Assembly (NCBI RefSeq): GCF_042656585.1
Contig: NZ_JBHSPG010000009.1
Reading direction: 5' to 3' (one strand)
Length of the DNA stretch: 64,000 bases
Source of the DNA: Thalassorhabdus alkalitolerans
GTDB lineage: Bacteria; Bacillota; Bacilli; Bacillales; Marinococcaceae
Part shown: positions 8,768-17,888 of the stretch, in pieces
How positions within the stretch are numbered: the first letter of the stretch is position 1
How the letters are laid out: the number at the start of each line of letters is the position of its first letter
Notes under the pieces: model-generated
The model's input: only the letters and a program-made list of their open reading frames with translations
What the model was told of the DNA's origin: nothing
The model's database searches: none
Program-made: the position numbers and the translations under genes

Positions 8768-10606
8768 ATGTTTCAAAATATAGAAGAATGTGTAAAAGAC
8801 CTGGAAAAAAGCGGACAACTTGTAAGAATTAAAGAAGAAGTGGACCCCTACCTTGAAATGGCGGCTATCCATCTAAAGGTGCATGAAGCAGGGGGACCTG
8901 CTTTGTTGTTTGAAAACGTAAAAGGAACGAATTATCAGGCAGCCTCTAACTTATTTGGAACGGTGGAAAGAAGCAAGTTTATCTTTCGCGATACGCTGGA
9001 GGCTACACAAAACGTAATCGCAATGCGGAATGACCCTATGAATGTGTTGAAAAATCCATTCAAGCACATTGGCACAGGGCTGGCAGGCTCAAAAGCACTT
9101 CCGCAGAAAAGATCAAGCAAAAAGGGAATGGAGGAATTTGACGAAATCCAAATTTCAGATCTTCCGATGATTCATCACTGGCCAGACGACGGAGGGGCAT
9201 TTGTCACTCTCCCACAAGTCTATAGTGAAGACCCTGAAAAACCAGGCATCATGAACGCTAACCTTGGGATGTACCGAGTACAGCTGAGCGGGAATGATTA
9301 TGAAATGAATAAGGAAATTGGTCTTCATTACCAAATTCACCGTGGAATTGGTGTCCATCAGGAGAAAGCGAACAGACTGGGTGTTCCGTTAAAAGTCAGC
9401 ATCTTTATTGGCGGCCCGCCTGCCCACACCTTATCATCCGTCATGCCTCTTCCTGAAGGGCTGAGTGAAATGACGTTTGCAGGCCTTCTTTCTGGTCGGA
9501 GATTTCGATACAGCTATGTTGATGGGTATTGCATCAGCCATGATGCTGACTTTGTTATCACCGGGGAAATTCACCCGGAAGACACAAAGCCTGAGGGGCC
9601 ATTTGGAGACCATTTAGGTTACTATAGCCTCGTGCATCCTTTTCCAGTCATGAAGGTACACAAGGTATACGCAAAGAAAAAAGCGGTATGGCCATTTACA
9701 GTCGTAGGCCGACCGCCCCAGGAAGATACTGCATTTGGCGATTTAATTCATGAATTGACTGGCGAAGCTGTGACACAGGAGATTCCTGGTGTAAAGGAGG
9801 TTCATGCGGTAGATGCTGCAGGCGTTCATCCTTTATTATTTGCTGTCGGCAGTGAACGGTACACTCCTTACCAAAAAGTGAAACAGCCAGCAGAACTTCT
9901 TACGATTGCTAACCGCATTCTAGGCACAGGACAGCTCAGTCTGGCCAAGTATTTATTTATCAGTGGCGATGAAAAAAGAGAATTAGAAACTCGCAGAGAA
10001 TCAGAGTTTCTTGCCTATATGTTAGAAAGAATTGACTTGCAAAGAGACCTTCATTTTCAAACCAACACAACAATTGACACCCTCGACTATTCAGGTACTG
10101 GTCTGAATACAGGAAGCAAGGTGGTGATTGCTGCCTATGGCGACAAGAAAAGAGACTTGTGTACACAAGTCCCTCAACCGCTGAAGGAGACTAAGGGATT
10201 TGTAAATCCTTTATTGGTTATGCCTGGAGTCGTAGCCATTCAGGGTCCTGCTTTTTCAAGTTATGAAACTGCAGAAAAGGAAATGCAACAGTTTACTGCA
10301 GCGATTGAAAAGCATGATTCGGTTCTTACTTCACCTATGATCATCGTGTGTGATGACAGTGAATTTGTCAGCCATACGATTAGTAATTTCTTATGGGTAA
10401 CGTTTACAAGGAGCAATCCTTCTCATGATATTTATGGGACAAACAGCACTTATAAACATAAGCATTGGGGATGCGACAGCATGATCATCGATGCTCGCCG
10501 CAAGCCTCATCACGCTCCACCTCTTATTCCTGATCCCTCAGTGGAGCAAAGGATCCAGAGGTTTTTTGAAAAGGGTGCCAGCTTAGAGAAAGTAAAGGTG
10601 GATTGA
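8768..10606 (+). CDS. UbiD family (prenyl-FMN dependent) decarboxylase
   Basis: 612 residues, the long form of UbiD. The segment TKPEGPFGDHLGYYSL contains the conserved Glu and the GDHxGYY motif that position the prenylated FMN and substrate. VVGRPPQEDTAFGDL and the C-terminal SNFLWVTFTRSNPSHDIYG also match the family. It should catalyse reversible decarboxylation of an aromatic or unsaturated acid, but the substrate is unknown. No UbiX gene lies nearby to supply the cofactor. Start ATG with AGGAG 8 bases before. Monocistronic as far as visible. Confidence 0.9.
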   Translation: MFQNIEECVKDLEKSGQLVRIKEEVDPYLEMAAIHLKVHEAGGPALLFENVKGTNYQAASNLFGTVERSKFIFRDTLEATQNVIAMRNDPMNVLKNPFKHIGTGLAGSKALPQKRSSKKGMEEFDEIQISDLPMIHHWPDDGGAFVTLPQVYSEDPEKPGIMNANLGMYRVQLSGNDYEMNKEIGLHYQIHRGIGVHQEKANRLGVPLKVSIFIGGPPAHTLSSVMPLPEGLSEMTFAGLLSGRRFRYSYVDGYCISHDADFVITGEIHPEDTKPEGPFGDHLGYYSLVHPFPVMKVHKVYAKKKAVWPFTVVGRPPQEDTAFGDLIHELTGEAVTQEIPGVKEVHAVDAAGVHPLLFAVGSERYTPYQKVKQPAELLTIANRILGTGQLSLAKYLFISGDEKRELETRRESEFLAYMLERIDLQRDLHFQTNTTIDTLDYSGTGLNTGSKVVIAAYGDKKRDLCTQVPQPLKETKGFVNPLLVMPGVVAIQGPAFSSYETAEKEMQQFTAAIEKHDSVLTSPMIIVCDDSEFVSHTISNFLWVTFTRSNPSHDIYGTNSTYKHKHWGCDSMIIDARRKPHHAPPLIPDPSVEQRIQRFFEKGASLEKVKVD

Positions 10607-10922
10607 CTACGATCTCCTTCACCGGTGCAACAGGAGGAGTTTGTACTGCCAGGTTACATGCCGTCATGTAAGGGTGCCTCCGATTTCCTGGACCCCTTTT
10701 GCGTGTTTTTCTGGACGATGAAGGTCGCGAGCCCTCTCATGGGCTGCGGTCTTCTTTAAGTTCTGTGGGAAATCTCCCAATTTGCGACTATAACCTGCAG
10801 AAAAAATCATGGGCAGCGTTCATAGAGAATAGTTTACACCCGCAAGCTTTTGAACAGGGAGTCCTTGTTTTTTGGCGGTTAGTTCTAACACCTCATAAAG
10901 ACCGGAGAAAAGGAGTGATAGT
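10607..10922. other. Intergenic region with possible folded RNA
   Basis: About 316 bases without a convincing gene. From 10660 to 10700 there is a compact fold: TTACATG-CCGT-CATGTAA (perfect 7-bp stem) enclosed by CCAGG ... CCTGG, with GGAGG ... CCTCC also able to pair. No known family recognised. Frames crossing this region lack ribosome sites and are judged spurious. Confidence 0.4.
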
Positions 10923-11195
10923 ATGCCGAAAGTATTTAAAGTACCCTACAAAGGGCACGAAGTGAAAGTGGAAAATAGGTGGTTTGCTGGAGAAAAGCTA
11001 TATATTAATGGTCAGCTTCAAGACGAAAATGTTGGTTTGGCGTTAAGGGCGACATTGAGAGGAAAAATACCTTCTGAAGGTGGGAATGGTGAGGAGATTA
11101 AAGTTGTGCTTGGAGGTATTATGAAAATCAAGTGCCGGATTTTTGCTGATCATGTGTTGATATACCCCTCACAGCATTTTACGACTGACAGGTAA
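10923..11195 (+). CDS. Hypothetical protein
   Basis: 90 residues, not recognised. Strong ribosome site (AAAAGGAGTGATAGT before ATG). The product is beta-rich and basic at the N-terminus (FKVPYKGHEVKVENRW), with a second half KVVLGGIMKIKCRIFADHVLIY. No signal peptide or transmembrane helix. It may form an operon with the small membrane protein 46 bases downstream. Confidence 0.6.
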   Translation: MPKVFKVPYKGHEVKVENRWFAGEKLYINGQLQDENVGLALRATLRGKIPSEGGNGEEIKVVLGGIMKIKCRIFADHVLIYPSQHFTTDR

Positions 11196-11241
11196 ATGAA
11201 GGAGGGAAAGTCGTCCCGCAAGAGCTCTAAGGGGGGATAGA

Positions 11242-11412
11242 TTGAGTAATAAATATTACGTGTTTTATTTTCTACTCATAGGAATTATTGCTGTTTTTAC
11301 AGGAGAAATTGTAACATTTTTAATGCTTGGGTTTATTCTACTGGCTTTACAAAATATAAATTCGACCTTAATCAAAATACATAGAACATTAAATGAGACA
11401 ACCAATAAATAG
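11242..11412 (+). CDS. Small membrane protein (56 aa), TTG start
   Basis: TTG start preceded by GGGGGGAT. The product begins MSNKYYVFYFLLIGIIAVFT and has two adjacent hydrophobic segments (about residues 5-20 and 22-38), then a polar tail ending NETTNK. Length and composition are typical of small Bacillus membrane proteins. Function unknown. Confidence 0.6.
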   Translation: MSNKYYVFYFLLIGIIAVFTGEIVTFLMLGFILLALQNINSTLIKIHRTLNETTNK

Positions 11413-11512
11413 GGTTACATAGATCTATTGGTGCTTTGCCAAAATGAATTCTGGGTATGTATAAAAAAGCAGGTATTAAGTGGGAGCAACTTCTTCCGGG
11501 AGGGAGGTACTT

Positions 11513-12754
11513 ATGAAAGACAACTCTTCTATAGAGACGGACCGGCAACAAAGAGAAGAAACTGAAGAAGAGACCAAACGTTTAGGGCTTGTGTCGTCTC
11601 CCGAGCTTCCAGAGGAAATTGCGAATTCAGTGTCTGAGGATTTGCCGGACCTTCTCTCGCGATATGTGGATGATCGAGTTTCCTGGGAGGTTAAAGTGGT
11701 AGCGGATCCTTTAACAGGAGTGGCAGGTGATTCGCTGAAAATCCTGGATGAAACAGAACGCTGCAAACAAGAGGAAGGATGGGAGTATGCTGTTTGTATT
11801 ACAGATCTCCCTATTTTTCATAATAGGCGTCTCGTCGTAGCAGATGCGAGTGTAAAGCGTAATGTAGCAATGATTTCTCTTCCTTCTCTTGGAGCAACGC
11901 CAATGAAAAGAAGAGTCCGTGAAGCGATTATCCAGCTTGCCAATGAAATGTACCATGGCAGCTCTGAACAGGCTCGCAGTAGCCAAGAAAAGCAGACAAA
12001 AAAGAGAGACAGTGAGGATGACAGTCAGAATATACGGGGACAGGGTGCTAAACAACTGATGGGACAGCGTCTGGCCGAGCGGTTGTCACCGATTAAGAGA
12101 AAAACATATGACGAAGACTCAGAATTTGATGTACGCTTTCTCGTAGACTCAAAGATCAGCGGGAGCATCAGAATGACTTCAGGAATGGTTCTTGCAAACA
12201 GGCCCTGGACCATCTTTCCATCCTTTAAAAGAGTTGTGGCAGGAGCTTTTGCCACAGGAGCCTACGGGCTGATCTTTCCTACCTTGTGGCTTCTTAGCGG
12301 TGCATACGGGACTCCCAGATTTATGATTCTTATGATTACTGCAATGAGTGCTATGGTTATTTGGATCATTGTCGCTCATCATCTCTGGGAAACGGTTAAA
12401 GAGGGAAGTTCTCGATATCTGGTAAGGTTATATAACGTTGCAACGGCACTTACTCTTATTGTAGGGGTTCTATTTTATTACTCCGTCCTTTTTCTTCTCT
12501 TTTTAATAGCCGTATCGATATTTGTGCCGGCAGGATTGCTTGAATCTGAGCTAGGTCATGAGGTATCTTTTGCTGACTATGTTTCCTTGGCCTGGCTGAC
12601 AACATCGATTGCTACAGTAGTAGGGGCAGTTGGAGCGGGCCTTGAAAGTGAAGAAACAGTGCTCAAAACCACTTATGGATACCGACAGAGAAGAAGAAAA
12701 GAATGGCAGAAACAACAAGAAAAAGAAGCAAATAATAATACCAGCAGTGAGTAG
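11513..12754 (+). CDS. Conserved membrane protein, two-domain
   Basis: 413 residues from the ATG at 11513 (GGGAGGGAGG just upstream); the in-frame ATG at 11480 has no such site. The N-terminal half (about 1-215) is soluble, acidic at the start, with a segment around residues 50-145 that resembles a folded domain (SWEVKVVADPLTGVAGDSLK; NVAMISLPSLGA). The C-terminal half has about five transmembrane helices (about 225-385) and ends in a basic tail. Homologues in Bacillus are sometimes labelled methylene-tetrahydrofolate dehydrogenase, but no NAD-binding motif supports that. Function unknown. Confidence 0.7.
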   Translation: MKDNSSIETDRQQREETEEETKRLGLVSSPELPEEIANSVSEDLPDLLSRYVDDRVSWEVKVVADPLTGVAGDSLKILDETERCKQEEGWEYAVCITDLPIFHNRRLVVADASVKRNVAMISLPSLGATPMKRRVREAIIQLANEMYHGSSEQARSSQEKQTKKRDSEDDSQNIRGQGAKQLMGQRLAERLSPIKRKTYDEDSEFDVRFLVDSKISGSIRMTSGMVLANRPWTIFPSFKRVVAGAFATGAYGLIFPTLWLLSGAYGTPRFMILMITAMSAMVIWIIVAHHLWETVKEGSSRYLVRLYNVATALTLIVGVLFYYSVLFLLFLIAVSIFVPAGLLESELGHEVSFADYVSLAWLTTSIATVVGAVGAGLESEETVLKTTYGYRQRRRKEWQKQQEKEANNNTSSE

Positions 12755-12774
12755 TAAACTGCTGGTATTTTTTA
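12738..12774 (+). terminator. Rho-independent terminator
   Basis: The stem ATACCAGCAGT / ACTGCTGGTAT is followed by six T. It overlaps the last codons of the preceding gene. Confidence 0.9.
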
Positions 12775-12932
12775 TATATGATCACTTGTATTTTTAGATA
12801 AATTGAATGGTTTCATGACAGATGAAGGGTGAATGCAGTCATGACAAGAGAGTCTTTCTTTTTATTTTACATCATATAGAAACCATCTCACTCGTTAGTC
12901 GTATAACATATGAACAGGGGGTTACATAGAGT

Positions 12933-13250
12933 ATGATTGCTTCGCTTATTATTATTGGAGTGTTTATTGTGCTTGGGATTATTCTGTTGAATGGCAAAGG
13001 TTCCTTCCTGATTGCTGGTTTTAATACGTTGCCCAAGGAAGAAAAGGAAAAATATGATACGACGGCTTTGTGCAAATTTATGGGGAAAATGATGCTTGCG
13101 CTTTCATTTAGCATGTCTCTTTGGGTTTTCAGTGAAGCATTAAAGGTAAGATGGTTATTTATTATTGGTGTTGTTCTCTTTATCAGTCTCGTTTTCTTTA
13201 CCCTTTTTTACGTTAATACAGGTGACAGGTTCAAGAAAGAGAACCATTGA
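12933..13250 (+). CDS. DUF3784-like membrane protein
   Basis: 105 residues with three hydrophobic helices (about 1-20, 48-68, 75-95) and a short loop containing GFNTLPKEEKEKYD, the hallmark of the DUF3784 family of Bacillota. Function unknown. ATG with AGGGGGTTAC upstream. Confidence 0.75.
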   Translation: MIASLIIIGVFIVLGIILLNGKGSFLIAGFNTLPKEEKEKYDTTALCKFMGKMMLALSFSMSLWVFSEALKVRWLFIIGVVLFISLVFFTLFYVNTGDRFKKENH

Positions 13251-13463
13251 TAAAGTAAAAAAGATGCAAAGGAAAAGGTGAAAAGTAAAATGAAGGTATC
13301 TGACCGTTGGGGTCCGAAACAAAAATAAAGTCTGTTAATGTAAGGGAAGTAACAGTAAGAGGAAAATACATAGTAAGTGGATCACCATCAAGTACCAAAA
13401 CTCTAAGAAAATTTTCTCTGAATTAATTAAATGAAAAGGGAAAGAGAAAGAGGGGAAGAACAA

Positions 13464-14030
13464 GTGAACGTAGATGAAATGAAAATCAAAATGTCTGTAG
13501 AGGGAAAGAACGGGATTTCTTTTTTGTTTTCTGGCTTAGGGGTATGGGCTGCCATAACCCTCATATTTGTACTGCCCCTGGATTTATATCACAAAAATAT
13601 TTTAATGCTGTTGTCTACTGGATTGATGTTTCCCCTATCTATAGCTATCTCAAAAGGATTAAAAGCAGATTGGAAGTTTCTAAATAACCCGTTAGGTGAT
13701 CTGGGAGTTTATTTCAATGTAGGACAATTTCTTTATTTTCCTATCATTTTCTGGGCTTTTGCACATAACCCTTCTATGATGGTTACCTTTTTTGCAGTTA
13801 TTACAGGCGCACACTTTTTCCCCTATGGCTGGTTATATGATTCCAAACCTTTCTATGTTCTATCACCAATCATGTCAATTACGCCAATAGTTATTGGATG
13901 GAATATAAATGAAGGAGTTTTATGGTATGTTCCTTTGACATTTGCCATTCTATTAGCTTTACTTATTTTCCTGCTTATTAAGGATTACAAGAAAAAAGAG
14001 CTGCTCCTTCAGAAAGAACCTTCCATTTAG
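13464..14030 (+). CDS. DUF7010-like integral membrane protein
   Basis: 188 residues from GTG 13464, preceded by AGGGGAAG; an ATG 11 codons upstream has no ribosome site. Six hydrophobic helices are visible, with the motif NNPLGDLGVYFNVGQFLYFPI in the middle. This resembles a family of Bacillus membrane proteins of unknown function (DUF7010, moderate confidence). Ends 74 bases before a terminator. Confidence 0.6.
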   Translation: MNVDEMKIKMSVEGKNGISFLFSGLGVWAAITLIFVLPLDLYHKNILMLLSTGLMFPLSIAISKGLKADWKFLNNPLGDLGVYFNVGQFLYFPIIFWAFAHNPSMMVTFFAVITGAHFFPYGWLYDSKPFYVLSPIMSITPIVIGWNINEGVLWYVPLTFAILLALLIFLLIKDYKKKELLLQKEPSI

Positions 14031-14104
14031 ATGGGTACTCCTGCAAAGCTATACTTTTGTTCAGAGTTCCTTTATTATTATAATAGTGAAAATAGTCTGA
14101 TTGT

Positions 14105-14133
14105 CGTCCATTTTATTAAAGTGGACGTTTTTT
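14105..14133 (+). terminator. Rho-independent terminator
   Basis: CGTCCA / TGGACG with additional A-T pairs inside, followed by TTTTTT. Confidence 0.8.
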
Positions 14134-14212
14134 GAGAAAAAATCTCAAAATTTGTATTTTCATATTCCAACTGTTCTTTAAAGTGAACCACCAAGATTAG
14201 GAGGATTTATCA

Positions 14213-14374
14213 TTGCATTTAAAGGAAGTGCCAACGGAAGTACTGCTTGCTGCCTATCGTTCTGCTCAGCATTACGAATTAGATGAGGATTTTTTGGATA
14301 TTTTAAAAAGCCATATTAGAGAAAGAGAAGCAGAGGCAGTCATTGACATGGAAGAAGAGATGAGTTTGCGGTAA
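14213..14374 (+). CDS. sda: Sporulation histidine kinase inhibitor Sda-like
   Basis: 53 residues from TTG 14213 after AGGAGG. The pattern V-P-T-E-V-L-L-A-A-Y-R-S-A and Y-E-L-D-E-D-F-L-D-I-L-K-x-x-I matches Sda (LSDELLIESYxKAxExNLxxDFIxLLxxEI), a helical hairpin that binds the dimerisation domain of KinA/KinB and blocks the sporulation phosphorelay when DNA replication is perturbed. The extra acidic C-terminal tail (VIDMEEEMSLR) is longer than in B. subtilis (46-52 residues). No DnaA-box cluster was identified upstream by eye. Confidence 0.8.
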   Translation: MHLKEVPTEVLLAAYRSAQHYELDEDFLDILKSHIREREAEAVIDMEEEMSLR

Positions 14375-14394
14375 CTACATAAATATTTACTGAG

Positions 14395-14429
14395 AAAAGT
14401 GTTTTTGTTCACTCAAAAACGCTTTTTTT
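14395..14429 (+). terminator. Rho-independent terminator
   Basis: A 13-bp stem AAAAGTGTTTTTG / CAAAAACGCTTTT (one G-U pair) with a 6-base loop and a T-run. It closes the sda gene. Confidence 0.85.
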
Positions 14430-14710
14430 GCATTGTCATTTCCTGTAAGAAAAGCATGGTATACATATGCAACTTGTTTATTTCAACAAATCAAAGGTTA
14501 GAGGGGAGGGAAATACTCCTCAATTGTGGTGCTGCTTGGAGGAGATACCTAAGCAGATATAGTATGACTTCGAAGCGATAGAAAATCATCACGCTGGAGA
14601 TATAGGAAAATATTTTTTATTTTCTCTCAATGTTGTTTATAATATTAGCTTTAGTGAAAAGTTACATAGAAAGGTTAAAAGCCACGTCTAATAAGTTGGA
14701 GTGAAATTAA

Positions 14711-15394
14711 TTGAGTATGGAAAATAAGATTGCGGGTTACGTAGGCAGGATGATTAGAAACCATTTTGGAAAGGGACCTAAATCAGTCTATGTTACAATT
14801 TCTTATCCCTACATCACTATATATTTAGAAGACTTCCTTGGCCAAATGGAAAATGTTTTACTCAGGAAAAACGATCAAATGACCGTTTTACACATTCGGG
14901 AAAAGTTGATGGCCGCACTCTTACCCGAAATTAAGACATTTGTCTATGGGATTACTGATCTTGAAGTTTATGACTTTTATTATGATTGGAATCTGGATAA
15001 TAGAACAGGAATGTTCATGGGAACGTTGGCAAAAAACGAAGAAGCGGAAAGCATCAGTCAAGACTTTCATAAAAAAGAGTTACTGGAACAAGAAGTGATA
15101 GCTGTGAGTAATGAAGTACAGAAAGCCCCTGAGAGAATATATTCAGCGCAAGTCAACGACCTTTCATTTCTGGTGATAAGGGAAGGTATTTTACTCCCTA
15201 TTGAAAAAGAAATGATCTTCTTAGGGTTTGGAGAGGATTTAAAGGTAGCAAAACGAAGATTGGAAAAAAGAAACCTTCACGAAGGACGCCGCTTTGAAAA
15301 AATATTAAATAAAAAAATTAGTGATATATTTGTGGACTGGGAAACAGAACTGGATAAAAGCATAACTACATTCATTATTGATTCTAAACAATAA
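14711..15394 (+). CDS. DUF2294 (MpsC-like) domain protein, two tandem copies
   Basis: 227 residues from TTG 14711 (TTGGAG 8 bases before). The first copy (about 5-108) has GPKSVYVTISYPYITIYLEDFLG ... LHIREKLM ... FYYDWNLDNRTGMFMG, typical of DUF2294/PF10057. A second, more divergent copy spans about 118-222 (GRGFEKI-like RRFEKILNKKISDIFVDWETE). The Pfam name refers to a Na+-translocating membrane-potential system, but the molecular function is unclear. The protein has no transmembrane helix. Confidence 0.8.
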   Translation: MSMENKIAGYVGRMIRNHFGKGPKSVYVTISYPYITIYLEDFLGQMENVLLRKNDQMTVLHIREKLMAALLPEIKTFVYGITDLEVYDFYYDWNLDNRTGMFMGTLAKNEEAESISQDFHKKELLEQEVIAVSNEVQKAPERIYSAQVNDLSFLVIREGILLPIEKEMIFLGFGEDLKVAKRRLEKRNLHEGRRFEKILNKKISDIFVDWETELDKSITTFIIDSKQ

Positions 15395-15413
15395 CATGTC
15401 GCGAGGAGCAGCT

Positions 15414-15445
15414 AAACCAAAGAAAATCCTTCTTTGGTTTTTTTT
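15414..15445 (+). terminator. Rho-independent terminator
   Basis: AAACCAAAGAA / TTCTTTGGTTT, followed by T-run. Confidence 0.9.
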
Positions 15446-16022
15446 GCTCCAACCCCTTTATTAGAGTGCTATAAACCTTTGAGCTGGTAAATGATTTTTA
15501 GCGTAGAGATGAGTATAAAATAATCCCGGGTTGTGCGCTGGCAAAACTTAATTTCTTGTCGAAATGACCCAACAGATTGAAGTCTGACTACGATCAGCGC
15601 CGTAAAAAGGTGAGGACGGCTTATTTCCAGGTTCAAAAATGAATACAAGCCACTGAGTTAACATAAATGACAAATTTTCAACTTGCACAAAAGAGAAGTG
15701 TAGCGTATAAAGAATAATAGATTAATGAAAATGTTTGAAATTTAGTTTAATCTAGATCTATTTTTTCTTAGTAAATTGTTGGAATTTTTAAACGTGTTCC
15801 TTGGATGTTGTCGAATAAATCAGTTAAAACAGGGTTTGATTAATTATTGTTTACTGAAAATTAAACATATATTTATAAAACCAATTGAATTTATAGGAAT
15901 AATAGAGATATAATAAGAAATAATCATTTCTTCTTTGTTTAGAAAAAGAGGATTATGTCGAACTCAGTCATTTTACATACAATGACACATAATAAGTTAA
16001 TTCCTTTGTGAGGTGGGTTTTG
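15446..16022. other. Long leader/intergenic region before cysJI
   Basis: About 577 bases. A promoter is present at 15885-15914. The stretch 15525-15640 is less AT-rich than its surroundings and could be an old gene remnant, but no frame is readable for more than about 25 codons. There is no S-box or T-box signature, so no riboswitch is called for cysJI. Confidence 0.45.
15885..15914 (+). promoter_or_regulatory. Sigma-A promoter of cysJI
   Basis: TTGAAT (15885-15890), 18-base spacer, TATAAT (15909-15914). It would give a leader of about 100 bases before cysJ. Confidence 0.6.
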
Positions 16023-17861
16023 TTGCAATTTCAGGTAATGAACAGTCCGTTTACTCAGGAGCAGGCAGAGCTCCTCAATCGTTTACTGCCATCATTAACA
16101 GAAGCTCAAAAGGTGTGGCTGAGCGGGTATTTAACAGCCACTAGTCAGTCAGCAGCGACAGCTGAAGCACCAGAGGCGCCGGCACCACTGGCTCCAGAGG
16201 CGTCCCAGGCTGTCAGTGAAGCACCGCCAATTTCTAAAGAAGTGACTATTCTTTACGGCTCTCAAACCGGGAATGCTCAAAGCTTGGCGGAAAATGCCGG
16301 AAAAACACTTGAAGGTAAAGGTTTTGAAGTAACTGTCTCTTCCATGAGCGACTTTAAACCGAAGAATCTAAAGAAGGTTGAAAACCTTCTTATCATAGTA
16401 AGTACACACGGAGAAGGCGAGCCGCCGGATAATGCAATTTCATTTCATGAGTTTCTTCATGGACGCCGTGCTCCGAAGCTTGACGACTTGAGATTTTCAG
16501 TACTGGCCCTTGGAGATACGTCATACGAATTTTTCTGTCAGACAGGAAAAGAGTTTGATCAGCGTCTTCAGGACCTTGGCGGCACACGTCTATATGACCG
16601 AGTGGATTGCGACCTTGACTTTGATGAACCGGCTGCTGAGTGGCTCGAAGGAGTCATTGCAGGTTTAAATCAAGGACAGGGCGGCAGCATTGAAGCTACT
16701 CCTTCCGCAACAGTTGCAGCACCGCAGGCTGTTGAAACGAATTACTCCAGGTCAAATCCGTTTCAGGCAGAAGTGCTGGAAAACATTAATTTAAATGGCC
16801 GCGGTTCTAATAAAGAAACAAGACATCTGGAATTGTCTCTTGAAGGCTCTGGGCTTGTTTACGAACCAGGAGACAGCCTAGGGGTATATCCTGTAAATGA
16901 TCCTGCTCTTGTTAGTGAGCTTTTGGAAGAACTGAAATGGAATCCTGACGAGACAGTGGAAGTAAAAGGGGAAAATCTAACGCTCAAAGAAGCCCTTACT
17001 AAGAACTTTGAAATTACAGTGTTGTCAAAGCCGCTTCTTGAAAAAGCAACTGGCTTTTCTGATAATGAGAACTTGAATGAGCTTTTAGCTCCTGGAAATG
17101 AAGACAAAGCAAAAGAATATATTAACGGACGCGACTTAATAGACTTAGTCCGTGACTTTGGACCATGGAATGCATCTCCTCAAGAGTTTGTATCGATCTT
17201 ACGGAAAATTCCAGCCCGTTTGTACTCTATTTCAAGCAGCTTGAACGCATACCCAGATGAAGTGCATCTGACAATTGGCGCTGTTCGTTATGAAGCCCAC
17301 GGGCGTGAGAGAAACGGCGTATGCTCTATTTTATGCTCCGAGCGTCTCCAGCCGGGAGACACTGTTCCGGTTTACGTTCAGAATAACCAAAACTTCAAGC
17401 TGCCAGAGAACCCGGAAACGCCTATCATTATGGTGGGACCAGGGACAGGCATTGCTCCTTTCCGCTCCTTTATGCAGGAAAGAGAAGAAATCGGTGCGGA
17501 AGGAAAGTCCTGGGTATTCTTTGGAGAACAGCACTTTGTTACGGATTTCCTTTATCAGACTGAATGGCAAAATTGGCTGAGTGAGGGAGTATTAACAAAG
17601 ATGGATGTAGCATTTTCACGGGATACCGATGAAAAAGTATACGTTCAACACCGGATGCTTGAAAACAGCAAAGAATTGTTCCAATGGCTTCAAGAAGGGG
17701 CAGTGTTCTATGTGTGCGGAGATGAGAAAAAGATGGCTCACGACGTCCATAGTACACTCATTGAAATCATTGAAAAAGAAGGCGGTATGAGCCGTGAAAA
17801 AGCGGAAGAGTACCTGGCCGATATGCAGCAGCAAAAACGTTATCAACGAGATGTATATTGA
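16023..17861 (+). CDS. cysJ: Assimilatory sulfite reductase (NADPH) flavoprotein subunit
   Basis: 612 residues (B. subtilis CysJ about 605). Start TTG 16023 after GAGGTGGG gives MQFQVMNSPF, as in Bacillus CysJ. Domains: flavodoxin-like FMN domain about 80-225 (LYGSQTGNAQSLAENAG; STHGEGEPP; LALGDTSYEFF), Ala/Pro-rich linker before it, FAD domain with RLYSISSS near 400, NADPH domain with GPGTGIAPFRSFMQ and the C-terminal aromatic Tyr. It passes electrons from NADPH to CysI in cysteine biosynthesis. Confidence 0.97.
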   Translation: MQFQVMNSPFTQEQAELLNRLLPSLTEAQKVWLSGYLTATSQSAATAEAPEAPAPLAPEASQAVSEAPPISKEVTILYGSQTGNAQSLAENAGKTLEGKGFEVTVSSMSDFKPKNLKKVENLLIIVSTHGEGEPPDNAISFHEFLHGRRAPKLDDLRFSVLALGDTSYEFFCQTGKEFDQRLQDLGGTRLYDRVDCDLDFDEPAAEWLEGVIAGLNQGQGGSIEATPSATVAAPQAVETNYSRSNPFQAEVLENINLNGRGSNKETRHLELSLEGSGLVYEPGDSLGVYPVNDPALVSELLEELKWNPDETVEVKGENLTLKEALTKNFEITVLSKPLLEKATGFSDNENLNELLAPGNEDKAKEYINGRDLIDLVRDFGPWNASPQEFVSILRKIPARLYSISSSLNAYPDEVHLTIGAVRYEAHGRERNGVCSILCSERLQPGDTVPVYVQNNQNFKLPENPETPIIMVGPGTGIAPFRSFMQEREEIGAEGKSWVFFGEQHFVTDFLYQTEWQNWLSEGVLTKMDVAFSRDTDEKVYVQHRMLENSKELFQWLQEGAVFYVCGDEKKMAHDVHSTLIEIIEKEGGMSREKAEEYLADMQQQKRYQRDVY

Positions 17862-17888
17862 TTTGGGATTGAAGGGAGTAATATCAAC

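Noticed and set aside
10699..10965. 88-codon plus-strand frame before the gene at 10923
   Set aside because: No ribosome site, overlaps the start of a gene with a strong site in another frame, and the composition is not protein-like.
14399..14581. 60-codon frame after sda
   Set aside because: Begins inside a terminator stem and has no ribosome site.
15525..15640. Possible S-box or other riboswitch before cysJ
   Set aside because: None of the conserved S-box or T-box strings is present; only a simple promoter is supported.
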